Assembly (NCBI GenBank): GCA_017551425.1 | Contig: JAFZLQ010000064.1 | Span: forward strand, 1-34,105 | Reading direction: 5' to 3' | Source of the DNA: Bacteroidales bacterium | GTDB lineage: Bacteria > Bacteroidota > Bacteroidia > Bacteroidales > UBA932 | DNA: 34,105 nucleotides | Part shown: positions 1 through 5,597 of the stretch, piece after piece | Numbering within the stretch: the first letter of the stretch is position 1 | How the letters are laid out: every line of letters begins with the position of its first letter | The notes under the pieces: generated by a model | What the model was told of the DNA's origin: nothing | Seen by the model: only the letters and a program-made list of their open reading frames with translations | Databases searched by the model: none | Made by a program: the position numbers and the translations under genes

Positions 1-39
1 CCTGGGGGTGCAGGGGGATAGTCGGGCGAAGCCCACGAC

Positions 40-62
40 AAAAAAAGCTGCCGTTTGGCAGC
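40..62 (-). terminator. Rho-independent terminator after tRNA-Val
   Basis: On the minus strand a 6-bp GC-rich stem (GCTGCC / GGCAGC) with a 4-base loop is followed directly by seven T residues. It lies 11 bases past the 3' end of the tRNA, as expected for the end of the rpmH/tRNA transcript. Confidence 0.85.
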
Positions 63-73
63 ATTTTGTTTCG

Positions 74-148
74 TGGGCGATGGCGGACTCGAACCGTCGA
101 CCCCCTGCTTGTAAGGCAGGTGCTCTAAACCAGCTGAGCTAATCTCCC
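74..148 (-). tRNA. tRNA-Val (anticodon TAC)
   Basis: A 75-base cloverleaf can be folded by eye on the minus strand: 7-bp acceptor stem, D arm GCTC/GAGC, anticodon stem CCTGC/GCAGG with loop CTTACAA (anticodon TAC, reads GUA valine), variable loop GGGTC, T loop TTCGAGT and discriminator A. The CCA end is not encoded. Two stem positions do not pair: A4 opposite G69 in the acceptor and A50 opposite C64 in the T stem. Both would be repaired if the 3' half matched the 5' half, so the 3' half looks altered. It sits 21 bases downstream of rpmH and is followed by a terminator. The identity is clear; whether it is fully functional is less so. Confidence 0.9.
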
Positions 149-169
149 GTTAAATGGTTTTAGACGAGA

Positions 170-322
170 CTAAAACCTGTCTTCGGAAGAGACGGTGAGT
201 TTCTTCCTGCCGTGACGGCGGCGTGCCGCAAGGACGCGACGTCCGTTGGGAGTGCTCATGCGCTCACGGAAGCCATGCTTGTTGACTCTCTTGCGGTTTG
301 AGGGCTGGTATGTACGTTTCAT
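170..322 (-). CDS. rpmH: 50S ribosomal protein L34
   Basis: This 50-aa, very basic protein begins [20 protein letters not shown] and continues through [20 protein letters not shown], the diagnostic L34 signature. L34 is a small component of the large ribosomal subunit that contacts 23S rRNA. The length is normal for the family. It lies 18 bases downstream of rsmG on the same strand and has its own promoter inside the 3' end of rsmG, so it can be expressed apart from the polA-sigma-rsmG run. The tRNA-Val follows 21 bases later and may share the transcript. The classical rpmH-rnpA-yidC arrangement is not present here. Confidence 0.97.
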   Translation of the reverse strand: MKRTYQPSNRKRVNKHGFRERMSTPNGRRVLAARRRHGRKKLTVSSEDRF

Positions 323-340
323 TATCTTATGTTTTTTTAA

Positions 341-970
341 TTATTCGAATTTGGGAGGACAAAGGTACGATTTTCCAACTTCAATTACAAATTTTTCTTT
401 GAAATATTCGTTATTTATCCAATCTTCGATCTTCCAGACCCTTACAAAGCCTGCCTGCACCCCCCTGCGGCGGCATAATTCGGAGATTTCCGAGAGCACG
501 TCACCCCCCTTCAGGCACAGTATGCTGCGGCGGTATTTACCTTTCACCCAAGGATAAAGGTCGCTGAGCGAGGCGACTGCGCGGGTGACTATCCAGTCGA
601 ACTGCCCGGGGAGGGCCTCCGCCCTGGCGTTCACGCATTCCACGTTCTTCAACCCGAGCCCGTCGGCAACCGCCTGGGCCACCTTGAGCTTCTTCCCTAT
701 TGAATCGCACAAGGTAAAATCAGCCTTCGGCCATTCAAGGGCAAGCGGAATTCCCGGAAAGCCGCCGCCGGTACCCAGGTCCAGCACCGAAGCCCCGTCC
801 ATCACCCCTTCGCCGTAATGCAGTTCCACATACCTGGCGATGGCAAGAGAATGCAGGAAGTGATGCTCGTACAGGTTGTCTATGTCCTTGCGGGACACTA
901 CGTTGATGCGCTCGTTCCACTCCCTGTAGAGGGCGGCTGCGGCATCGAAATCGGAGCGTTGTGTTCTCAT
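341..970 (-). CDS. rsmG: 16S rRNA (guanine527-N7)-methyltransferase RsmG
   Basis: This 209-aa protein uses S-adenosylmethionine to methylate N7 of G527 in 16S rRNA, a modification linked in other bacteria to streptomycin sensitivity. The class I methyltransferase fold is visible: the SAM-binding loop LDLGTGGGFPG is at about residues 63-73, followed by a hydrophobic strand ending in CDS (88-90), the RAVASLSDL segment at 130-138 and LKGGD at 153-157. The N-terminal WNERINVVSRKDIDNLYEHH stretch is typical of GidB/RsmG. Length is normal. Its start codon overlaps the stop of the sigma-factor gene by four bases (967-970), indicating translational coupling in a polA-sigma-rsmG operon. Confidence 0.96.
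   Translation of the reverse strand: MRTQRSDFDAAAALYREWNERINVVSRKDIDNLYEHHFLHSLAIARYVELHYGEGVMDGASVLDLGTGGGFPGIPLALEWPKADFTLCDSIGKKLKVAQAVADGLGLKNVECVNARAEALPGQFDWIVTRAVASLSDLYPWVKGKYRRSILCLKGGDVLSEISELCRRRGVQAGFVRVWKIEDWINNEYFKEKFVIEVGKSYLCPPKFE
360..390 (-). promoter_or_regulatory. rpmH promoter within rsmG
   Basis: On the minus strand, TTG (388-390) is followed by 20 bases and then TACCTTTG (360-367), matching the Bacteroidota -33/-7 consensus. It lies inside the last codons of rsmG and 37 bases before the rpmH start codon. Confidence 0.65.
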
Positions 971-1539
971 ATCATTTTGTCCAACAGCATCTTGGCGCGG
1001 CGGATACGGGTACGGACAGTATTCAGTTCGAGCCCGGTTTCCTCCGCTATCTCCTTGTATTGCATCCCCTCGATGAGACGGCTGCGGGCGATGTCGCGAT
1101 ACAGTTCCGGGAGCCTGTCAACCATACTCTCGGTACGCGAGCGCGTCTCCGTCTTTATCACCTCGTCCAGGGGGTCTTCCGGATTGGGGGTATCCGCCAC
1201 GAGCAGCGAGCGGCCGTCTTCGTCAATCGACACATATCCCCTCTGGCGCCGAGCTTCCTGTTCTATGACGTCGAAGGCAGTATTGCGTGCGATCCTCTTG
1301 AGCCAGGCGTCGAAGCGGCCGATGGCGGGATCATAGCTTCCTATCTGCCGGAAGGCCTTCTCGAAGGTCTTGGAGCAGACATCCTCGACGTAGAAACGGT
1401 CGAGCTGCTTCATGTTCTTGCCGAGGTAGGCCCTCAGGGCTCCTATGTTGGAGTCCCACAGCTCTGTGAATGCGGTGCCGTCGCCTATTATCGCGCGGCG
1501 CACCAGTTCGTCAATGGGCCTGGAGCCAGTCTGAGCCAT
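967..1539 (-). CDS. ECF-type RNA polymerase sigma factor
   Basis: A 190-aa sigma-70 family protein with only regions 2 and 4, the ECF layout. Region 2 spans about residues 30-98 (SKTFEKAFRQIGSYDP, then FDAWLKRIARNTAFDVIEQE). Region 4 spans about 137-188 and contains a helix-turn-helix (YKEIAEETGLELNTVRTRIRRAK). No anti-sigma factor or FecR-like gene adjoins it, so the signal it answers cannot be inferred here. It overlaps the 3' end of polA by 29 bases and rsmG by 4 bases, so it is probably co-transcribed with both and controlled at the level of its own activity. The start lies inside polA; no better in-frame start is apparent. Confidence 0.92.
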   Translation of the reverse strand: MAQTGSRPIDELVRRAIIGDGTAFTELWDSNIGALRAYLGKNMKQLDRFYVEDVCSKTFEKAFRQIGSYDPAIGRFDAWLKRIARNTAFDVIEQEARRQRGYVSIDEDGRSLLVADTPNPEDPLDEVIKTETRSRTESMVDRLPELYRDIARSRLIEGMQYKEIAEETGLELNTVRTRIRRAKMLLDKMI

Positions 1540-4207
1540 AATTGCATTCTACGGTTAAAGGGACGTCAAGCTTGATGACTCCCTGCATTTCTGAAATCAG
1601 GATCGAACGGACGGCGTCTATTTCCGCCTCCGGCACCTCCAGCAGCAGTTCGTCGTGAATCTGCAGCACCATACGGGACTTCAGCCCCTCTTCGCGGAGC
1701 CTGCGGTCCACCGCTATCATCGCCAGTTTGATTATATCGGCGCTGGTGCCCTGTATGGGTGCGTTGACGGCGTTGCGCTCGGCGTACGCCCGCACTGTGG
1801 CGTTGCCGCTGGTGATGTCCGGCACGTACCTGCGACGGCCGAGCAGGGTCTCCACGTAGCCGTTCCTGCGTGCCCCCTCAAGAGTGGCGTCTATCCACGC
1901 ACGTATGCTGGGGAACGACGCGAAGTAGTCTTCTATCAGGCGTTTAGCCTCGCTGCGCGGGCATCCGAGGTTCTGGCTGAGGCCGAAGGCCGAGATGCCG
2001 TACATGATGCCGAAATTTGCTGTCTTGGCGATGCGCCGCTGGTCCGAAGTGACATCGCTCACGCCGATGCCGAAGATCTTTGCCGCCGTAGCCGAGTGAA
2101 CGTCCACACCGCTGCGGAAGGCCTCCTTCAGATGCTCGTCGCCGCTGAGATGAGCCATGATGCGGAGCTCGATCTGACTGTAATCGGCGCTCATGATGAC
2201 GAATCCGGGAGCGCCGGGCACGAAGGCGCGGCGAATCTCGCGCCCCTGCTCCGTACGTATGGGGATATTCTGCAGGTTGGGGTTGGAACTGGACAGGCGT
2301 CCGGTTGCCGTAAGTGCCTGGTTGAAAGTCGTATGCACACGTCCGTCACGCTGGCTTATGTAGCCCGGCAGAGGGTCGATGTAAGTGCCGAGGAGCTTCT
2401 TGAGGCCACGGTAATCCAGAATCATTCCGATTATCGGGCTGCGGTCGGCGAGCTCTGTGAGGGTCTTCTCGTCCGTGGGCCAGTTGCCTTTCGAGGGCTT
2501 TTTGGCGCGCGGGTCGAGGCGCATCTTCTCGAAGAGTATCTCCCCGACCTGCTTCGGCGAATTGACGTTGAGCTCCGGCGCGCCGGCAAGCTCCCGTATC
2601 TGTTTCTCGAGAGCGTCTGCCCGGGTACGGAGGCCGTCGGCAAAAGAACGCAGGGCGGCCGGGTCGATGCGTACGCCCGCCTGCTCCATCCGCGCAAGCA
2701 CGCCTTCGAGTGGCTCTTCGACATGTTCGTAGAGGCTGCGCAGGCGAGGGTCCGTGGCGTCCATCCTTACAAACAGCGCATCGGCAAGGGGGATAAGGAC
2801 GGCGGCGTCCTTGCTGCGGTCGGCCTCCGGAGCCTCGTCGAAGAGGGACATCTGAGCCTCGGAGGCGGATTCCTCAAGCTCGACGCCGAGGAAGCTGCGG
2901 GCGAGTTCGGGGAGTTTGTGGGAGGCTTCGGGGTTGAGAAGGTAGTGAAGGAGCTCGACGTCCTGAACCTTTCCAGCCAGCGTGATTCCCTGCAGCGCCA
3001 ATGAATTCATCTGCGCCTTGAGGCTGATGCCCGCCTTGGTCAGCTCAGGATTCTCCAGAAGATCTTTGAATTCTTCCGGCTTCCCGCTCGCAACACCGTG
3101 ACTGTCTGCAACATACAGCTTCTCTCCATCCAGCAGTATTGCTATTCTGTTGTCGGTGATATCTGACGGAGCGCAGTGGAGGCAGCCAGGGGTTTTCAGA
3201 ACCGTCTGCGCCCACGCAGTCGTGAGTGGGGGGGACCCGGGCGCGAGAGCGTCTGGGGGGGATGGATTTTTTGAATCATCCAGTGGATGGTTCGAAAAAT
3301 CCAGTTCTGAAAACCCCTGGCTGCGCAACGGAGCGGAGTCAGATATCTTCCGAACCAGACGTATCAGCGAAGGGAATTCGTACAGCTTGAAGATTTCCTC
3401 GACGGACGGGTTCCACTGAAGGTCCAGGACCATATCGTCGGCAGTGGTCTCCAACGGAATGTCGGTCTTTATGGTGACGAGCTCGCGGCTGAGGGCGATG
3501 TGGCCGCGGGCGGCCTCGAAGAGCTGCTGCTGGCGCGGGGTGAGCTCAGCCAGGTGCTCATAGACGCCGGCTGTGGATCCGTACTTGGCGAGGAGCTTGG
3601 ACGCCCCCACCGGGCCCACTCCCTGCACCCCCGGCACATTGTCGGACGAATCACCGCAAATCGTCAGTATATCAATAACTTGCGCCGTATTCCGTATCCC
3701 CCATTTTTCACAAATCTCGGCCTCGCCCAGCACCTCGTTGTCGGCTCCTGACTTGCCGGGCCTGTACTGCCAGATGTGCGGAGCGACGAGCTGGCCGTAG
3801 TCCTTGTCGTGCGTGACCATATATACGTCGAAGCCCTCGGCCGCACTGCGTACCGCCATGGACCCGATTACGTCGTCGGCCTCGAAACCCGGGATCATCA
3901 GCACGGGGATGTCAAGCGCCTTGACTATGGCCGTAAGCGGCTCCAGGGCGTCGATGACAAGCTGCGGAGTCTCGCTCCGGTTTGCCTTGTACTCAGGGTA
4001 GAGCTTGTTGCGGAAGGTGCCTCCCGGAGGGTCGAAACTCACCGCGATGTGTGTGGGTTTCTCGCGGTCAATGAGCTCCAGCAGGTATTTGGTGAAGCCA
4101 AAGAGGATAGATGTATCCACGCCTTTCGAGTTGACCATCGGACGGCCGAGGAAGGCGTAATACATTTTGAAGACGAGCGCATGGCCGTCGATCAGGAAAA
4201 GTTTCAT
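1511..4207 (-). CDS. polA: DNA polymerase I with an in-frame palindromic insert
   Basis: An 898-aa family A polymerase for Okazaki-fragment processing and repair. I place the start at MKLFLIDGHALVFKMYYAF; a further 119 codons are open upstream but would run across tadA. Residues 1-285 form an intact 5'-nuclease (EADDVIGS, THDKDYGQLV, GDSSDNVPGVQGVGPVGA). Residues 287-350 are a low-complexity segment encoded by a nested inverted-repeat element. The following 3'-5' exonuclease-like region is degenerate: the expected DTE motif is absent, and the second motif reads LKAQMNSL without the catalytic Asp. The polymerase domain has motif A DYSQIELR (about 675), motif B RRIAKTANFGIMYG (724-737) and motif C QIHDELL (His-Asp 851-852), so polymerase activity should be retained while proofreading is probably absent. 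The promoter is divergent from tadA. Confidence 0.97.
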   Translation of the reverse strand: MKLFLIDGHALVFKMYYAFLGRPMVNSKGVDTSILFGFTKYLLELIDREKPTHIAVSFDPPGGTFRNKLYPEYKANRSETPQLVIDALEPLTAIVKALDIPVLMIPGFEADDVIGSMAVRSAAEGFDVYMVTHDKDYGQLVAPHIWQYRPGKSGADNEVLGEAEICEKWGIRNTAQVIDILTICGDSSDNVPGVQGVGPVGASKLLAKYGSTAGVYEHLAELTPRQQQLFEAARGHIALSRELVTIKTDIPLETTADDMVLDLQWNPSVEEIFKLYEFPSLIRLVRKISDSAPLRSQGFSELDFSNHPLDDSKNPSPPDALAPGSPPLTTAWAQTVLKTPGCLHCAPSDITDNRIAILLDGEKLYVADSHGVASGKPEEFKDLLENPELTKAGISLKAQMNSLALQGITLAGKVQDVELLHYLLNPEASHKLPELARSFLGVELEESASEAQMSLFDEAPEADRSKDAAVLIPLADALFVRMDATDPRLRSLYEHVEEPLEGVLARMEQAGVRIDPAALRSFADGLRTRADALEKQIRELAGAPELNVNSPKQVGEILFEKMRLDPRAKKPSKGNWPTDEKTLTELADRSPIIGMILDYRGLKKLLGTYIDPLPGYISQRDGRVHTTFNQALTATGRLSSSNPNLQNIPIRTEQGREIRRAFVPGAPGFVIMSADYSQIELRIMAHLSGDEHLKEAFRSGVDVHSATAAKIFGIGVSDVTSDQRRIAKTANFGIMYGISAFGLSQNLGCPRSEAKRLIEDYFASFPSIRAWIDATLEGARRNGYVETLLGRRRYVPDITSGNATVRAYAERNAVNAPIQGTSADIIKLAMIAVDRRLREEGLKSRMVLQIHDELLLEVPEAEIDAVRSILISEMQGVIKLDVPLTVECNYGSDWLQAH
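3158..3347. repeat. Nested palindromic element inside polA
   Basis: Outer arms: 3158-3167 (GATATCTGAC) pairs with 3338-3347, and 3182-3202 is a perfect 21-bp reverse complement of 3304-3324. Thirteen to fourteen unmatched bases lie between the two arm blocks. Inside is a second inverted repeat, 3264-3282 against 3284-3302, with 17 of 19 positions paired around one central base. The roughly 190-bp unit is read through in frame as polA residues 287-350, a Pro/Ser-rich stretch. There is no transposase. This is compatible with a MITE or a protein-embedded palindromic element. Confidence 0.85.
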
Positions 4208-4216
4208 AATGAAACA

Positions 4217-4246
4217 CAAAGATGAGACTTTTTTTGAAAGTTTCAA
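4217..4246 (-). promoter_or_regulatory. polA promoter
   Basis: On the minus strand TTG (4244-4246) is followed by 19 bases and CATCTTTG (4217-4224), one base off TAnnTTTG, ending 9 bases before the polA start codon. It interleaves with the tadA promoter on the other strand. Confidence 0.55.
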
Positions 4247-4264
4247 ACATCTTGCATAACTTTG
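4234..4264 (+). promoter_or_regulatory. tadA promoter
   Basis: TTG (4234-4236), 20 bases, then TAACTTTG (4257-4264), a good Bacteroidota promoter. Only 7 bases separate the -7 box from the tadA ATG, so the transcript would be nearly leaderless. Confidence 0.65.
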
Positions 4265-4271
4265 GGCGCTT

Positions 4272-4706
4272 ATGGAAAATGACGAGCTTTTTATGAAGGA
4301 AGCCCTGCGAGAGGCCCAGGCCGCCCTCGCAGAAGGAGAGGTGCCGATCGGTGCCGTGGTCGTCTGCAAAGGACGCATTATCGCCCGGGGCCACAACATG
4401 ACCGAGCGCCTGCACGACCCCACCGCCCACGCAGAGATGATCGCCCTCACCGCCGCCACCGAGGCTATGGGAGGCAAGTACCTGACCGACTGCAGCTTAT
4501 ATGTAACTGTCGAGCCCTGCCCCATGTGCGCCGCCGCCCTCTGCTGGGCACAGGTGGGCCGCATAGTTTACGGCGCGCCCGATCCAAGGCGCGGCTACAG
4601 TCTATACTCCCCTTCTCTCCTGCATCCCAAGACAGAAGTAACCGCAGGCCCCCTCGCGGAAACCTGCGGTAAACTGGTTGCGGATTTCTTTAAGGAGAAG
4701 CGCTAA
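4272..4706 (+). CDS. tadA: tRNA-specific adenosine deaminase
   Basis: A 144-aa zinc-dependent deaminase that converts the wobble adenosine of tRNA-Arg(ACG) to inosine. The cytidine/deoxycytidylate deaminase fold is shown by the HAE motif (His53, Glu55: one zinc ligand and the proton shuttle) and the PCPMC motif (Cys83 and Cys86, zinc ligands), with VPIGAVVV and HNMTER near the substrate site. Length is slightly short but normal. The gene is divergent from polA, and its 3' end overlaps the convergent winged-helix gene by four bases. A guanine or cytosine deaminase is possible on fold alone, but the N-terminal FMKEALREAQAALAEGEVPI block is typical of TadA. Confidence 0.93.
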   Translation: MENDELFMKEALREAQAALAEGEVPIGAVVVCKGRIIARGHNMTERLHDPTAHAEMIALTAATEAMGGKYLTDCSLYVTVEPCPMCAAALCWAQVGRIVYGAPDPRRGYSLYSPSLLHPKTEVTAGPLAETCGKLVADFFKEKR

Positions 4707-4996
4707 TCTTTCTTTGCAAAATAGCCCATCAGGGCTTTCTGGTACGCCAGAATTGCCCTGGCGCCTTTGTCGGTAATGCGGCAAACTGTGTGGGAGCCGC
4801 GCCCCTCGCCGCTGCGCGAAACCCTGATGTAGCCTGCCTCCTCGAGTTTGGTGATCTGGACACTCAGGTTGCCCGCCGTGGCCTTCGTGAGCTCGCGGAG
4901 ATACACGAAGTCGGCGTCGTCCAACGAGTCCAGCGCAGCCATTACCTTGAGGCGCAACTCGTTGTGCAGCAACGGATCCAGGTTACTGAACTCCAT
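4703..4996 (-). CDS. Winged-helix transcriptional regulator
   Basis: This 97-aa protein is a single winged helix-turn-helix domain of the MarR/ArsR-like type (the HTH_34 group): LDPLLHNELRLKVMAAL, a helix DFVYLRELTKATAGNLSVQI as the recognition unit, LEEAGYIRVSR and a wing rich in Gly/Arg (GEGRGSHTV). No sensory Cys cluster is visible. It overlaps the 3' end of the upstream membrane-protein gene by 14 bases and is therefore co-transcribed with it. In Bacteroidota such two-gene units are common, and the regulator plausibly controls its own operon; this is inference. No operator is obvious at the promoter. Confidence 0.85.
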   Translation of the reverse strand: MEFSNLDPLLHNELRLKVMAALDSLDDADFVYLRELTKATAGNLSVQITKLEEAGYIRVSRSGEGRGSHTVCRITDKGARAILAYQKALMGYFAKKD

Positions 4997-5576
4997 CCTT
5001 TATCCTCTTTTCAAACAAACATCCCGGGATAATGAGCGCCACAATTGCGCACAGCGCCACCGCCAGAGTCTGCCAGGCCCACAGTTCAGCCTGCAGGAGG
5101 AACGACAAAAAGCCTATGGACGCTCCAACAAGGCCGCCAATAACCATTGGCCGGAAACGGACGGTCTCTCCCGTGACGAACGCACCTATTCCGACCAGAA
5201 GGCATATCAAAGGATTCTCCACCGACTCGTAAAGGTCGAAGAAGCCGAAGATGAATCCTCCGAGGCATATGGCGCAGGCTGCGAATATCCAATAATCAAG
5301 TACCAGTTTGGAGCCGCGCGAACGCATATGCAGGCGCTCACGGTCTTTGCGGAGTATCGCGACCATAAGAGGGATCCCTATCAGCGGAATTCCCACCCAC
5401 AGCCACAGGCACCATTCACTGCCGGTCAGCTTGAGCAGTACGAACTCCAGGGCGTAAAAGAACGCGGTAATGGAGCCCCACAGCGGAAACAGTTTCCTGC
5501 CTGAGGGAATAACGTCCATCTCAACCTTGCCCCTGGTACGGGCAATCACTTCGAGAGCGTCAAAGTTTTCTTCCAT
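4983..5576 (-). CDS. Multi-pass membrane protein, operon partner of the winged-helix regulator
   Basis: A 197-aa protein starting MEENFDALEVIARTRGKVE. I prefer this start over one seven codons upstream because the -7 box TATCTTTG (5585-5592) occupies that upstream stretch. After a soluble N-terminal helix of about 35 residues, roughly six hydrophobic segments follow (about 36-55, 58-77, 97-116, 122-140, 145-165, 168-188), separated by a basic loop RKDRERLHMRSRGS. The function is not recognised; no catalytic motif is visible. The transcript reads on into the winged-helix gene with a 14-base overlap, suggesting a regulator/membrane-protein pair. Confidence 0.8.
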   Translation of the reverse strand: MEENFDALEVIARTRGKVEMDVIPSGRKLFPLWGSITAFFYALEFVLLKLTGSEWCLWLWVGIPLIGIPLMVAILRKDRERLHMRSRGSKLVLDYWIFAACAICLGGFIFGFFDLYESVENPLICLLVGIGAFVTGETVRFRPMVIGGLVGASIGFLSFLLQAELWAWQTLAVALCAIVALIIPGCLFEKRIKDGVQ

Positions 5577-5597
5577 AACAGGGGCAAAGATAGTCAT

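Noticed and set aside
3150..3419. Plus-strand 89-codon ORF within polA
   Set aside because: It is a by-product of the palindromic element, with no start signal and low-complexity content.
4208..4564. Open upstream extension of polA by 119 codons
   Set aside because: It lies antisense to tadA, covers the polA promoter, and the PolA family begins at the MKLFLIDG block.
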